Assembly (NCBI GenBank): GCA_947628655.1
Contig: CANRAS010000006.1
Coordinates: forward strand, 1-64,000
Origin: an uncultured Clostridia bacterium
GTDB lineage: Bacteria; Bacillota; Clostridia; Oscillospirales; Ruminococcaceae
Direction: 5' to 3'
DNA: 64,000 nucleotides
Shown here in pieces: positions 8,568 to 17,991 of this stretch. Below the pieces are notes generated by a model. It had not been told where the DNA came from and ran no database searches. It saw only the letters and a list, made by a program, of their open reading frames with translations. The position numbers were made by a program, and so were the translations under genes. How positions within the stretch are numbered: the first letter of the stretch is position 1; each line of letters begins with the position of its first letter.

Positions 8568-9433
8568 TGAACGCGCAGTTAAAGTATTCATTCAAAAAGG
8601 AAAGCGCATTGTTTTTCAGGCGGTATCATTTTCTCGGAATGATGCTTGCAATATTTGGCATGGCGGTATTTAGTCCGCTGATGCTCAAGGCTATGATTGC
8701 TATGGGTACAATGGCGCAGGATTTACTGCCGACGCAGACGGCGCAGATTGCTGTGCCGAACGGCGCTGACCCGTCGATGACGGATTTTATGGATATGTTC
8801 GCAAGCGCGGCGATGTCGTTTGCGTACACGCTCAGAGAATTTGCGGCGACTTCGCTTTTGATAATTATGATAGTAATTCGCTCGGCGGCGGGCGGGGAAC
8901 AGAAAAAGCGGACGATGATAGTTCCGCAGTGCAGTGGTCTGAAAACGAAAAACTACCTGCTCCCGAAGTTCGTAATTTACCCGCTGTCGATGTTCGGCGT
9001 GACGTTTTTCGGCGGTCTGACGGCGGGCGGTATCTGCAACGCGATGTTCGCGAATGACAGGTTAAACTTAGGTCAAATAGCGCTTGGTTCGCTGATGGTT
9101 TCGGTGTATATGATGTTTATACTGACCGTATATATATCGCTCGGACTATGCTCGGCGCGTCCGGGGGTTATGGTATGCGCGGTGTATATCGGGCAGACGC
9201 TGTTGCAGTCGTTCCTTGAGGGAATGGGACTTAGCGACTATCAGCCGTTCACGCTGATTTCGGCGCTCGGCACGATATTTACGGGCGGGGAGGAACTCGC
9301 GCGGAGAGTGCCGAGTATACTCACGGCGATTGGATTGTCCGTGGTGATTTGTGTGTTGATGTACTTTTTAGCATTGGGCGTGTTGAATGCGAAGAAGATT
9401 GATAATACGGAGGAAATAAAGCCACAATTCTGA
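8567..9433 (+). CDS. ABC transporter permease
   Basis: Membrane protein of 288 residues with about six predicted helices and no nucleotide-binding motif. It overlaps the ATPase gene by one base (TAATG), so it is the likely membrane partner of an ABC-2-type exporter. Export substrate unknown. A terminator follows about 25 bases downstream. Confidence 0.85.
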   Translation: MNAQLKYSFKKESALFFRRYHFLGMMLAIFGMAVFSPLMLKAMIAMGTMAQDLLPTQTAQIAVPNGADPSMTDFMDMFASAAMSFAYTLREFAATSLLIIMIVIRSAAGGEQKKRTMIVPQCSGLKTKNYLLPKFVIYPLSMFGVTFFGGLTAGGICNAMFANDRLNLGQIALGSLMVSVYMMFILTVYISLGLCSARPGVMVCAVYIGQTLLQSFLEGMGLSDYQPFTLISALGTIFTGGEELARRVPSILTAIGLSVVICVLMYFLALGVLNAKKIDNTEEIKPQF

Positions 9434-9458
9434 AGAAGTTAGAAGTAAGAGGTAAGAG

Positions 9459-9486
9459 TGCGCGGGCGTTGCCCGCGCATTTTGTT
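9459..9486 (+). terminator. Terminator after the ABC permease
   Basis: A 9-bp stem TGCGCGGGC/GCCCGCGCA with loop GTT is followed by TTTTGTTG. It lies inside the left edge of element A. Confidence 0.65.
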
Positions 9487-9833
9487 GTAGAGTACGCGCC
9501 GTAAACGACCCCGCCGTAGGCAAGTAAAAGTTTCGCCAGCCTTTTCAAAGGCTGCGGGGGTCACGGGGGCAGAGCCCCCGTGTCGCCACGAAGTGGCGAA
9601 ACACGCTCAAGAGCTCCGCAAGGGGGTGAATTTTCGCGTCGCATAGCGACGCGAAAAGAGGGCGGGTTGACCGCAAGCGGTCAACGCTAGCCCTGCGATA
9701 GAGGGCGTCCCACTTGCGCCTAGTGGAGCGCACGAAGTGCGCGGAACGGTCGCCTTAAAGCAACTGTATTGTGAGCGGACTGCCGGTGGCAGTCCGCTCA
9801 CTGCGACTACCTAGACGGTTTCGCAGGCGCGTT

Positions 9834-9920
9834 ACGGTTTGCCGTCGTTTGGCGTAGCCAAACGACCCCGCCGACAGGCGGGGTGAAATTCGCGACAGCG
9901 AATTTCAGACGGCAAACCGT
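9834..9920. repeat. 87-nt cloverleaf-forming segment, copy A
   Basis: A 13-bp closing stem (ACGGTTTGCCGTC with GACGGCAAACCGT) encloses three perfect hairpins: GTTTGGC-gta-GCCAAAC, CCCCGCC-gaca-GGCGGGG and GAAATTCGC-gaca-GCGAATTTC. Copies B (39651-39737) and C (51996-52082) have the same geometry and differ by paired substitutions. It has no tRNA sequence signatures such as a TTC T-loop. Confidence 0.85.
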
Positions 9921-10073
9921 GGCGTTGACGAGCGTACCTATATTCTCCGCGCCCGTATGGGCGCGGAGAATGAGGTGCGCGAGGAAACGCCCCACCGCGA
10001 TAAGGCGGCGCGGTGACCCAAAGCCACCCCCGCCCCGCGCTCTTACTTCTTACCCCTAACCCCTTACTTCTAA

Positions 10074-10106
10074 AAAATTCCCCGCCCAAATCGGGCGGGG
10101 GTTTTT
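10074..10106 (-). terminator. Terminator of the ribosomal protein cluster
   Basis: On the minus strand CCCCGCCC-GATTT-GGGCGGGG is followed by AATTTTTT, directly after the rplQ stop. It also has a T-run on the plus strand, so it may work in both directions. Confidence 0.85.
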
Positions 10107-10108
10107 TA

Positions 10109-10459
10109 TTAGTCCTTGATAAGCTCTATAATCGCCATTTCCGCGGCGTCACCGCGGCGCGGTCCTAACTTATAGATCCTCGTGTAACCGCTGTTTCTGG
10201 ACGCGTACTTGTTCTCCGCAACGTCATTGAACAGCTGCTTTGCAACGTCCTCCTTTGTGATGTAGGAATAAACCTGACGCTTAGTGTGCAGAGTGTTCGC
10301 CTTGCTGAGCGTTATCATCTTTTCCGCCTCCGCGCGAACTTCCTTTGCGCGTGATACGGTAGTTTCTATCTTCCCGTTCTGGAACAGAAATGTAACCATT
10401 GCTCTCAGCATTGCTTTTCTGTGGTCGCTGGTGCGTCCCAATTTTCTTGTACCGGGCAT
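10109..10459 (-). CDS. rplQ: 50S ribosomal protein L17
   Basis: 116 residues, the usual length for the bacterial family, beginning [17 protein letters not shown]. It is a structural protein of the large subunit near the exit tunnel. It is the last gene of the alpha segment, 59 bp after rpoA. AAAGGAG upstream supports the start. Confidence 0.97.
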   Translation of the reverse strand: MPGTRKLGRTSDHRKAMLRAMVTFLFQNGKIETTVSRAKEVRAEAEKMITLSKANTLHTKRQVYSYITKEDVAKQLFNDVAENKYASRNSGYTRIYKLGPRRGDAAEMAIIELIKD

Positions 10460-10518
10460 AACTCTAATTTCTCCTTTCGATAGGATTGTTGACGAGCGAA
10501 TATCTCGCTCCGATTAAA

Positions 10519-11478
10519 TTAATTGTTTTCTTCCGACGACATAAGGTCACAGCCCAAAGAACGCAGTTTCGCCTTGACTTCATCGAACGATTTCTTTCCG
10601 AGATTGCGTACTTTCATCATATCCTCAGGCGATTTGTTTACCAAATCTTCCACGGTATTTATTCCCGCACGCTTGAGGCAGTTGAACGAACGAACGGAAA
10701 GTTCGAGTTCCTCGATAGTCATTTCGAGTACCTTGTCCTTGCGGCTTTCTTCCTTTGTTTCCATAAGCTCCTGCGGGTTGGTTTCGTCGGACAGTTCCGC
10801 AAAAAGCTGAAGTCTTTCTATGAGTATCTTCGCAGCGTACGATACCGCCTCTTTCGCGGAAATCGTGCCGTTCGTCCAGATCTCAATGATAAGTTTCTCG
10901 TAGTCTGTTCTCTGTCCTACACGAGTGTTCTCCACCGTGTAGTTGCATTTCAGAACAGGAGTGTAAATGCTGTCTATCGGAATGATACCGATAACGGGCT
11001 GGAGCTGCGTTTTGTTTTGTTCCGCCGAAACGTAACCCCGTCCTCTGTCGAGCGTAATATCCATGTACAGCCTAGCGCCTGCGCCCAATGTCGCGATGTG
11101 CATACCGGGGTCGAGAATTTCAACCTCGCTGTCGGTTTTGATGTCGCCCGCAGTCACTTCGCACTCTCCCTCAGCGTCGATGTAAAGTGTTTTGGGAGCC
11201 TCGCCGTACATTTTCGCTCTAAGTCCCTTAATGTTAAGGATAATCTCCGTAACGTCTTCTTTAACCCCGGGAATGGTTGAAAACTCGTGCTGGATACCGT
11301 CGATTTTAACAGATGTCGCAGCAACGCCCGGTAATGAGGAGAGTAACACCCGTCTAAGGCTGTTGCCCAAGGTGTTTCCGTATCCGCTCTGGAGAGGTTC
11401 CAGAACGAACATTCCATAAGTTCCGTCCGACCTCAGCTTAGAGGTCTCAATATTGAGCTTTTCGATTTTTTCAAGCAT
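10519..11478 (-). CDS. rpoA: DNA-directed RNA polymerase subunit alpha
   Basis: 319 residues. The N-terminal assembly domain (about 1-230) scaffolds beta and beta-prime. The C-terminal domain (from about 245; [19 protein letters not shown]) binds UP elements and activators. The start at ATG 11478 follows GGGAGG by seven bases; an in-frame ATG 48 bases further upstream lacks a site and exceeds the normal length. It follows rpsD after an unusually long 290-bp gap. Confidence 0.97.
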   Translation of the reverse strand: MLEKIEKLNIETSKLRSDGTYGMFVLEPLQSGYGNTLGNSLRRVLLSSLPGVAATSVKIDGIQHEFSTIPGVKEDVTEIILNIKGLRAKMYGEAPKTLYIDAEGECEVTAGDIKTDSEVEILDPGMHIATLGAGARLYMDITLDRGRGYVSAEQNKTQLQPVIGIIPIDSIYTPVLKCNYTVENTRVGQRTDYEKLIIEIWTNGTISAKEAVSYAAKILIERLQLFAELSDETNPQELMETKEESRKDKVLEMTIEELELSVRSFNCLKRAGINTVEDLVNKSPEDMMKVRNLGKKSFDEVKAKLRSLGCDLMSSEENN

Positions 11479-11767
11479 TAGTAACCCTCCCACCAGCTGG
11501 TAGTTGGCATAACCGCCAACTTTCAATTATCTTGTGCCAATATCAGACGATTAAAAGTCTGATGTCCTGCGTTATCTTTAACGCGGACGCCGTATTCCTG
11601 TTAATTTTAAATCACACCTCTGTCTACAGTATTGACAAAACTCCCGCGGCGCAATCACCGCCAATAAATAAAGGGTGTGAATTAAAAATAACTGCACTAA
11701 ATATCTGTATGCAACGAGCCTTTTCAAACGAACCGCAAACGCGCCGTCTGAAAGCGACATTCTGCAA
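11479..11767 (-). other. 289-bp gap between rpsD and rpoA
   Basis: No gene or clear terminator is visible. Several short imperfect dyads occur. On the minus strand there is no consensus promoter; TTGACA-like and TATAAT-like hexamers are not properly spaced. It may be a structured untranslated spacer within the alpha transcript. Confidence 0.3.
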
Positions 11768-12373
11768 TTATTTAGAATACAACTCGATAATCAGATGCTC
11801 TGCGATTTCATAATCGAGATCATCACGCTGGAACATACGCGTTACCTTAGCCGATTGCTTTTCCTTGTCAACGTCAAGCCACATGGGGGTAAGTCTGCCG
11901 CCCGCGATTTCAGCAATCTGCTCGAACTTCTTGCTCTTCTTGCTCTTCTCGCGAAGAGAAATAGTGTCGCCTACTTTTACTCTGTAAGAGGGAATGTCAA
12001 CTCTCTTACCGTTCACACAGAAATGACCGTGAGATACAAGCTGACGAGCCTCGCGGCGTGTTGTAGCAAGCCCCATTCTGAAAATGATATTGTCAAGTCT
12101 GCTTTCGAGCAGTCTTAAAAGGTTTTCGCCTGCAATACCCTCTTCTTTGGTGGCGAGTTCATAATAGTGATAGAACTGCTTTTCAAGAACGCCGTAGATG
12201 AACTTCAGTTTCTGCTTTTCTTTAAGCTGAAGTCCGTATTCGGAAACTTTCTTGCGGCGATTAGCCTCAGGGTGTTTTCTTTTAGATACCTTTTTCTCCG
12301 AATAACCAAGTACTGCGGGGCTTATATCAAGCGTTCTGCACTTGTTGGAGATAGGGTCGCGATTTACTGCCAT
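11768..12373 (-). CDS. rpsD: 30S ribosomal protein S4
   Basis: 201 residues. A primary 16S-binding protein that in related bacteria also represses its own operon. The S4 RNA-binding domain (about 92-155) has RLDNIIFRMGLA and HGHFCVNG. The zinc-binding N-terminal Cys motif is absent (C-minus type). It lies between rpsK and rpoA in the standard order. Confidence 0.97.
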   Translation of the reverse strand: MAVNRDPISNKCRTLDISPAVLGYSEKKVSKRKHPEANRRKKVSEYGLQLKEKQKLKFIYGVLEKQFYHYYELATKEEGIAGENLLRLLESRLDNIIFRMGLATTRREARQLVSHGHFCVNGKRVDIPSYRVKVGDTISLREKSKKSKKFEQIAEIAGGRLTPMWLDVDKEKQSAKVTRMFQRDDLDYEIAEHLIIELYSK

Positions 12374-12486
12374 AAATAAATTCCTCCGTTATTTTAATAT
12401 ATATCGGCAAACTGCCGACGCTCGGCAAACGTTGCGCCGAGTCTTTTCCTGCTGTCACACGAACTGCGGACAGCCATAGCCGTAAC

Positions 12487-12882
12487 TCAAACTCTTCTTC
12501 TCTTCGGGGGTCTGCATCCGTTGTGGGGAATGGGCGTTACGTCCTTTATCATCTTAACTTCAAGACCTGCTGTCTGAAGTGCGCGGATAGCCGCCTCACG
12601 ACCCTGACCGGGACCGTTTACATAAACTTCAACGGTTTTAAGACCGTGCTCCATAGCCGCCTTTGCCGCAACCTCAGCGGCTGTCTGTGCGGCGAACGGA
12701 GTGGACTTTCTTGAACCTCTAAATCCCAATCCGCCTGCGGACGCCCACGAGAGCGCGTTGCCCTGAAGGTCGGTTATCGTGACTATCGTATTATTAAACG
12801 ATGACTGTATATGCGCCGCGCCGTTTTCGATATTCTTGCGCTCACGGCGTCTGCGAACAACTGTTTTCTTAGCCTGTGCCAT
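12487..12882 (-). CDS. rpsK: 30S ribosomal protein S11
   Basis: 131 residues with the universal features [30 protein letters not shown] and a basic CRPPKRRRV tail, shown here only as landmarks. Platform protein of the small subunit. It follows rpsM by 19 bp. Confidence 0.97.
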   Translation of the reverse strand: MAQAKKTVVRRRRERKNIENGAAHIQSSFNNTIVTITDLQGNALSWASAGGLGFRGSRKSTPFAAQTAAEVAAKAAMEHGLKTVEVYVNGPGQGREAAIRALQTAGLEVKMIKDVTPIPHNGCRPPKRRRV

Positions 12883-12901
12883 TTAATTACCGCCTTTCTA
12901 G

Positions 12902-13273
12902 TTACTTCTTCTTGTTAGCAATAGTCTTTTTCGGACCCTTGCGTGTTCTGGCGTTGGTCTTGGTGCGCTGACCGCGAACGGGCAGACCCTTGCGGTGACG
13001 CTGACCGCGATAGCAGTTTATCTCAACCAGACGTTTAATATTAAGCGCCACAATTCTTCTAAGGTCGCCTTCTACGACATATTCGTCGCGGTCGATGACC
13101 TCACGGATTTTTGTTTCCTCACTCTCGGTAAGGTCTTTAACGCGGGTGTCGGGATTAACTCCCGCCTTTGCCAGAATATCATTTGCGGATTTTCTGCCGA
13201 TGCCGTATACATAGGTAAGACCTATTTCAACGCGCTTTTCTTTCGGCAGATCCACGCCGGCAATTCTTGCCAT
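12902..13273 (-). CDS. rpsM: 30S ribosomal protein S13
   Basis: 123 residues, starting [19 protein letters not shown], with a helix-two-turn-helix and the basic C-terminal tail ([15 protein letters not shown]). It sits in the head of the small subunit and contacts the P-site tRNA. Follows rpmJ in the usual order. Confidence 0.97.
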   Translation of the reverse strand: MARIAGVDLPKEKRVEIGLTYVYGIGRKSANDILAKAGVNPDTRVKDLTESEETKIREVIDRDEYVVEGDLRRIVALNIKRLVEINCYRGQRHRKGLPVRGQRTKTNARTRKGPKKTIANKKK

Positions 13274-13285
13274 ACTCTTTCCTCC

Positions 13286-13399
13286 TTATCCCTGTCTTTG
13301 TTTGTGTTTGGGTTCAACACAAATTACCATAACTTTGCCCTTGCGCTTGATTACTTTGCATTTGTCGCACATAGGCTTAACCGAAGGTCTAACTTTCAT
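13286..13399 (-). CDS. rpmJ: 50S ribosomal protein L36
   Basis: 37 residues starting [14 protein letters not shown] and ending KHKQRQG. The zinc ligands Cys-Cys-Cys-His (CDKC...C...H) are all present, so this is the zinc-containing form. It lies between infA and rpsM in the standard position. AGGAGG precedes the ATG. Confidence 0.97.
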   Translation of the reverse strand: MKVRPSVKPMCDKCKVIKRKGKVMVICVEPKHKQRQG

Positions 13400-13450
13400 T
13401 GTGTGTACCTCCTCACTGAAAGGTTTATAACGGGCTTTAAGCCCTGCTGT

Positions 13451-13669
13451 TTACTTGGCGCGCCATGTAATTCTTCCCTTTGTAAGGTCATACGGCGACA
13501 TTTCCACCGTGACTTTATCTCCGGGCAGGATACGAATGTAGTTCATCCTCAGCTTGCCGCTGATGTGCGCCAAAATCTGGTGTCCGTTGGTAAGCTCCAC
13601 CTTGAACTGCGCGTTCGGCAGCGCCTCCAATATCGTTCCTTCTACTTCCAATACATCTTCTTTTGACAA
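13451..13669 (-). CDS. infA: Translation initiation factor IF-1
   Basis: 72 residues of OB fold ([18 protein letters not shown]). It blocks the A site during initiation. TTG 13669 is preferred: it lies 10 bases after AGGAG and gives the usual 72-residue length. A GTG at 13678 overlapping the upstream stop (GTGA) is an alternative that adds three residues, but it lies almost on the ribosome site. It is embedded between the KOW gene and rpmJ. Confidence 0.95.
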   Translation of the reverse strand: MSKEDVLEVEGTILEALPNAQFKVELTNGHQILAHISGKLRMNYIRILPGDKVTVEMSPYDLTKGRITWRAK

Positions 13670-13674
13670 GCTAT

Positions 13675-13935
13675 TCACTCTCCTGTAACTTGCTCGCCCG
13701 CTTTCGCAAAACTGCTAAGCGTTTGTCTAAGCCTTTTATCCGTAAGCCCCGCCGGGTCTATTGTGAACCGTGTTGCGCGGATATGCTTTAGATTTTTTTG
13801 TTTCGGGTGCGAGAGCTTTCGCTCTTTTCCGTCGGCGAGGTATACCCTTTCGCCGTCAGCTCCCACGACGAGCATAAACCGCCCTTTGTCGTGACCCGCG
13901 GAGCTTATCACTACGCTCCCGTTTTTAATCTCCAT
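13675..13935 (-). CDS. KOW-domain RNA-binding protein (L14e-like)
   Basis: 86 residues with an N-terminal KOW motif ([20 protein letters not shown]). Genes of this kind sit between map and infA in many Clostridia and resemble the eukaryotic/archaeal L14e KOW fold. The exact role is not established. It abuts the map stop, which shows tight coupling. Confidence 0.9.
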   Translation of the reverse strand: MEIKNGSVVISSAGHDKGRFMLVVGADGERVYLADGKERKLSHPKQKNLKHIRATRFTIDPAGLTDKRLRQTLSSFAKAGEQVTGE

Positions 13936-14691
13936 TCAATGGCTCTCCAATGTCAGAATGATAGGTTCGCCGTTTGTGATAGCGACCGTGTGTTCAAAGT
14001 GGCAGGAAAGACTGCCGTCCGTTGTCACGACTGTCCACTTATCACTTAGAATTTTGACCTTAGGGGAATTAGTATTTACCATGGGTTCAATAGCGATCGT
14101 CATACCCGGCATAAGCCTTGGACCGTGACCCGCCTTGCCCTCGTTCGGGACTTCGGGGTCCTCGTGCATTTCCCGTCCGATGCCGTGTCCGATAAACTTT
14201 TCGGCGCACCAATACCCTCCGCTCCTGACGTGAGTTTCAATAGCGTGGGATATGTCGCCTATACGGTTTCCCGCGACCGCCTGTTCGATACCCTTATAAA
14301 GAGCCTCCTCGGTGTACTTCATTATGCGCCGTGCCTCGTCTGACACCTCGCCTACGGCGAAAGTTTTCGTGTTGTCGCCCATAAATCCGTTCAGTTCCGC
14401 CACAATATCGCACGAAAGAATATCGCCCTCTTTGAGGATTTTCTTCTTCGACGGGATACCGTGGATAAGGTTTTCGTTTACTGAAAAGCAGTTATGCCCC
14501 GGAAATCCGCCGTAGCCTTTGCACGGAGAATGTCCCCCGCGGGAACGGACGTAATCGTCAACGATTTTATCGAGTTCCCACGTTGAGATACCGGGGACGG
14601 CGTGCCTGCCTGCCAAAGCCAAAGCCTGCGCGGCAAGCTCCCCTGCTTTCATCATACCTTTAAGCTCTTCTTGGTTTTTAATTAAAATCAT
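13936..14691 (-). CDS. map: Type I methionine aminopeptidase
   Basis: 251 residues. Removes the initiator Met from nascent proteins using two metal ions. Ligands are seen in SCDIVAELNGFMGDN (two Asp), IGHGIGREMHEDP (His), AIEPMV (Glu) and the last Glu near HFEHTVA. It lies 19 bp after adk. Confidence 0.96.
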   Translation of the reverse strand: MILIKNQEELKGMMKAGELAAQALALAGRHAVPGISTWELDKIVDDYVRSRGGHSPCKGYGGFPGHNCFSVNENLIHGIPSKKKILKEGDILSCDIVAELNGFMGDNTKTFAVGEVSDEARRIMKYTEEALYKGIEQAVAGNRIGDISHAIETHVRSGGYWCAEKFIGHGIGREMHEDPEVPNEGKAGHGPRLMPGMTIAIEPMVNTNSPKVKILSDKWTVVTTDGSLSCHFEHTVAITNGEPIILTLESH

Positions 14692-14710
14692 TGCGGTTTA
14701 CTCTTTTCTA

Positions 14711-15343
14711 TCAGCCCTTGATAGCCGCCAGAACCTGCTTAGAGGTTTCCTCTATGCCGTTGTTGCCCGCAACGCTTGTCAGCTTTCCGCGGGACTGATA
14801 GAAGTCTTTAAGCGGAGCTGTTTTCTCGTGGTACGTCTTTAGACGCGCCACAACGGTTTCGGGCTTATCGTCAACGCGCTGAACGACTTTGCCGCCGCAC
14901 GCGTCGCAAACGCCCTCGACCTTTGTCGGTTTGTGTTCGATATGGTAGGAGTTTCCGCACTTTTCGCAGACGCGTCTGCCGCTCATACGCTTAGCGATAG
15001 CCTCGTCGGGTACGTCGATTTCGATAACCTTATCAATCTGTACGCCCATTTTTTCGAGAGCCTCCGCCTGCGGAACGGTGCGCGGAAATCCGTCGAGAAT
15101 AAAACCGTTCTTCGCGTCGTCTTGTGCTATTCTGTCCTTGAGGACGCCGATAACGACTTCATCGGGAACGAGGTCGCCCGCCTCCATATACTTCTGTGCC
15201 GCAAGACCTGCCGCCGTGCCGTTTTTAACAGCCTCGCGGAGCATATTGCCCGTGGAAATCGCGGGAATATTCAGTTCCTTGCAGACTATTTCTGCCTGTG
15301 TGCCTTTGCCGGCGCCCGGAGCGCCCAAAAAAATCATATTCAT
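14711..15343 (-). CDS. adk: Adenylate kinase, zinc-type
   Basis: 210 residues. Interconverts ATP+AMP and 2 ADP. P-loop GAPGAGKGTQ lies at about 7-16 and the AMP site includes DGFPRTVPQ. The LID carries four Cys (CEKC...CDAC), which marks the zinc-containing Gram-positive form. Between secY and map, as usual. Confidence 0.96.
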   Translation of the reverse strand: MNMIFLGAPGAGKGTQAEIVCKELNIPAISTGNMLREAVKNGTAAGLAAQKYMEAGDLVPDEVVIGVLKDRIAQDDAKNGFILDGFPRTVPQAEALEKMGVQIDKVIEIDVPDEAIAKRMSGRRVCEKCGNSYHIEHKPTKVEGVCDACGGKVVQRVDDKPETVVARLKTYHEKTAPLKDFYQSRGKLTSVAGNNGIEETSKQVLAAIKG

Positions 15344-15399
15344 AGCCTACTCCTTATTCTACTCTTCAGAATAATCAAGCCTAAACCCTATGCCCCTTG

Positions 15400-16758
15400 T
15401 CAGTCAAGGAAACCCGGGTGATGACGCATCATAATCTGGCTCTCAAGCGAACGAACCGTTTCAAGCGCAACGCCTACGATGATAAGCATTGTCGTACCGC
15501 CGAGCGATACCTGCGAGAACTGCGGGTTTATCCACGAGAGAATGATCGGGAAAACTGCTATAATTCCAAGGAAAATCGCGCCGAAAAGCGTTATTTTGTT
15601 CAAGGAATTGTAAATGAAATCCGATGTCGGCTTGCCCGGACGATAACCGGGTATTGCGCCGTTGTTCTTTTTCAGATTGTTTGCAATTTCTATCGGATTG
15701 TAGGTTATCGCTACATAGAAGTAGTTAAAGCCCAAAATCAGCAGGAAATAGATAATTGCGTATGCGGGCGACTGATGTGAGAAGAACCGCACAAAGCCGT
15801 TCCAAAATCCCTCTCCGTCCCCTTTAATGCCAAAGAACAAACAAATCGTCTGCGGAAGCGCCATCAGCGACATCGCGAAGATAATCGGCATAACGCCGCT
15901 CATTGCGACTTTTATCGGAATATGCGTGCTTTGACCGCCGTACATTTTCCGTCCGACAACGCGCTTTGCGTACTGAACGGGTATTCTGCGCTCCGCGTTT
16001 GTCATAAAGATAACGAACCAAATCATCGCGACGAAGATAATCAGCGTGATGATCACGAACACGATGTTCGTGCCGACGTGTTCTTTATCGGACGTCAGAA
16101 TACTTACGAATGACGCCAGCGTCTGCGGTATTCTCGCGATGATACCCGCAAAGAGTATCATAGAGATACCGTTTCCGATACCCTTTTCGTTAATTCTGTC
16201 GCCGAGCCATATGATAACCGACGCGCCCGCCACAAAGCAGGCTACAATCGTTATCGCGGAGAGAACGACAGCAAACGTATCGTCATTCGCGGCAATGTCG
16301 CCGTATTTAAGGATAGCCGTATGACCGCCCGAATCGCTGTTGATGCCGTTTCTCAGCGTGAAGTAAAATCCTATAGCCTGGAACACCGCGATACCCAAAG
16401 CCACAAATTTTGTGATTTTTTGTATCTTCTTCTGTCCCGTTTCTCCCTCTTTTGCAAGCCGCTCCAAAGGCGGGATTGCCACCGTGAGCAGCTGTATGAT
16501 GATTGACGCGTTGATATACGGCGTAATGGACATTGCAAGCAAAGTACCCTGTCCGAGCGCGCCGCCCGTCATAACATCGAGGTAGTTTAACAGCGACGCG
16601 CCCGAAATCATTTCGGTTATCGCGCTGTTATTCAGGAACGGAACGAATATACACGAGCCTAAGCGGAAAATAAGCAGGATAAACAGCGTGTACAGTATCT
16701 TTTTGCGCAGCTGAGTGTCTACCCAAGCGTTGCGAAAGACCGTCAGCATTCCGTTCAT
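15400..16758 (-). CDS. secY: Protein translocase subunit SecY
   Basis: 452 residues with ten predicted membrane helices and a plug segment near residues 50-60. Forms the SecYEG export channel. Cytoplasmic loops include [13 protein letters not shown] and [13 protein letters not shown]. The start overlaps rplO by four bases (ATGA), so it is translationally coupled. Confidence 0.97.
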   Translation of the reverse strand: MNGMLTVFRNAWVDTQLRKKILYTLFILLIFRLGSCIFVPFLNNSAITEMISGASLLNYLDVMTGGALGQGTLLAMSITPYINASIIIQLLTVAIPPLERLAKEGETGQKKIQKITKFVALGIAVFQAIGFYFTLRNGINSDSGGHTAILKYGDIAANDDTFAVVLSAITIVACFVAGASVIIWLGDRINEKGIGNGISMILFAGIIARIPQTLASFVSILTSDKEHVGTNIVFVIITLIIFVAMIWFVIFMTNAERRIPVQYAKRVVGRKMYGGQSTHIPIKVAMSGVMPIIFAMSLMALPQTICLFFGIKGDGEGFWNGFVRFFSHQSPAYAIIYFLLILGFNYFYVAITYNPIEIANNLKKNNGAIPGYRPGKPTSDFIYNSLNKITLFGAIFLGIIAVFPIILSWINPQFSQVSLGGTTMLIIVGVALETVRSLESQIMMRHHPGFLD

Positions 16759-17213
16759 TCTATCACCTCGGCTGTGCCGCCTGCCTTTTCGATTTTTTCT
16801 TTAGCGCTCTCGGTGAACTTAACCGCCTTGACGGTGAGTTTCTTTGTAAGTTCGCCGTTGCCGAGAATTTTAATGCCGTCCTTGGCGTTCTTCAGAGCGC
16901 CGCTTTCGATAAGAGTATTTGCGTCAACAACCGCGCCGCTTTCAAATCTCTTTTCAAGCTCGCTTACATTCACCGCGGCAAATTCCTTGGCGAATATGTT
17001 GTTAAAGCCTCTCTTAGGCATTCTTCTCTGGAGCGGCATCTGACCGCCCTCAAAGCCCGGTCTTATAGAACCGCCCGAACGCGCTTTCTGACCTTTATGA
17101 CCCTTGCCCGCGGTCTTGCCCTGTCCCGAACCGTGACCTCTGCCTATGCGCTTTACGTCCTTTACAGAACCTGCGGCGGGCTGTAATTCGTATAGTTTCA
17201 TATTGCTTTGCAC
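16755..17213 (-). CDS. rplO: 50S ribosomal protein L15
   Basis: 152 residues. The glycine- and base-rich N-terminal extension ([19 protein letters not shown]) is diagnostic. Follows rpmD and overlaps secY by four bases. Confidence 0.97.
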   Translation of the reverse strand: MQSNMKLYELQPAAGSVKDVKRIGRGHGSGQGKTAGKGHKGQKARSGGSIRPGFEGGQMPLQRRMPKRGFNNIFAKEFAAVNVSELEKRFESGAVVDANTLIESGALKNAKDGIKILGNGELTKKLTVKAVKFTESAKEKIEKAGGTAEVIE

Positions 17214-17253
17214 CCCCTATAAGTTGTGAGTTTTTTCAGCTTTCGCTGTGTAA

Positions 17254-17430
17254 TTAAACTTCCTCAACCTTTACAAGGTGAGCGATAGTCTTTATTTTGC
17301 CTCTGGTTGCCTCGTTGTCGGGCTGTGTCGTTTCAGAGCGTATCTTGCGCAGTCCTAAAGAATGTGCCGTGGCGATCTGATTTTTCTTACAGCTGTTCAG
17401 CGAGCGCACAAGCGTGATTTTAAGTGCCAT
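17254..17430 (-). CDS. rpmD: 50S ribosomal protein L30
   Basis: 58 residues starting MALKITLVRSLNSCKKNQIA and ending HLVKVEEV. Bacterial short form. An A/G-rich AAGGAG-like site precedes the ATG. It lies between rpsE and rplO. Confidence 0.96.
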   Translation of the reverse strand: MALKITLVRSLNSCKKNQIATAHSLGLRKIRSETTQPDNEATRGKIKTIAHLVKVEEV

Positions 17431-17477
17431 TTCGTAATCTCCTTATAATTCTAGCCTTGCGTTATGTCCGCTCGGTA

Positions 17478-17975
17478 TTACAGGTCTTTTACGCTTTTGC
17501 CGCGGAGCGCCGCCACTTCTTCAGCGGTTCTCAGCGCGGTAAGCCCTGCCATCGTCGCGCGGACTACGTTGCACGGATTGTTGGAGCGCAAAGATTTTGT
17601 ACGGATATTCTTGATACCCGCCATCTCTATTACGGCACGAACGGGACCGCCCGCGATAACGCCCGTACCTTCGGGAGCGGGGCGCATAAGCACCGCGCCT
17701 GCGCCGAATTTACCCGTTATCTCGTGGGGTATCGTAGAGCCTTTAAGAGCAATCTTGTGAAGATTTTTCTTTGCGTCGTCAATTCCCTTGCGTATAGCAT
17801 CGGGAACTTCGTTGGATTTACCCATACCGAAACCGACTGTGCCGTTGCCGTCGCCGACTACTACAAGCGCGGAGAACTTCATAATGCGTCCGCCCTTAAC
17901 AGTCTTAGATACGCGGTTGATGTAAACGACCTTTTCCTGAAGTTCGTTTTCGGTCTGTTCTATATTATTAGCCAA
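17478..17975 (-). CDS. rpsE: 30S ribosomal protein S5
   Basis: 165 residues. The double-stranded RNA-binding fold begins near [18 protein letters not shown] and the C-terminal domain includes [20 protein letters not shown]. The start is TTG 17975, eight bases after AAGGAGG; in-frame upstream starts have no site and would make an abnormal N-terminus overlapping rplR. Confidence 0.95.
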   Translation of the reverse strand: MANNIEQTENELQEKVVYINRVSKTVKGGRIMKFSALVVVGDGNGTVGFGMGKSNEVPDAIRKGIDDAKKNLHKIALKGSTIPHEITGKFGAGAVLMRPAPEGTGVIAGGPVRAVIEMAGIKNIRTKSLRSNNPCNVVRATMAGLTALRTAEEVAALRGKSVKDL

Positions 17976-17991
17976 GTCATTTCCCTCCTTA

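Larger units (their letters stand above)
9434..10077. repeat. Element A: ~640-bp hairpin-rich element bounded by inverted heptamer arrays
   Basis: Non-coding. The left edge has TTAGAAGTAAGAGGTAAGA; the right edge (10040-10076) has the same heptamers inverted (TCTTACTTCTTACC and so on). Between them lie at least eight perfect or near-perfect hairpins: 9562-9582 (CACGGGGG stem), 9583-9598 (CGCCAC/GTGGCG), one near 9630-9655, one with loop GGTG near 9770-9801, and the cloverleaf at 9834-9920. A full second copy lies inverted at 39461-40086, and partial relatives occur near 51.4-52.1 and 62.0-62.9 kb. Confidence 0.85.

Noticed and set aside
9834..9920. A real tRNA gene
   Set aside because: Cloverleaf shape and size fit, but there are no conserved D- or T-loop bases, the closing stem has 13 pairs, loops have 3-4 bases, and there is no CCA.
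9434..10077. Insertion sequence with transposase
   Set aside because: No coding sequence of transposase type in any copy; all frames are short and repeat-derived.
12995..13666. Long plus-strand open frames inside the ribosomal cluster
   Set aside because: They are antisense shadows of rpsM, rpmJ and infA with no ribosome sites or family resemblance.
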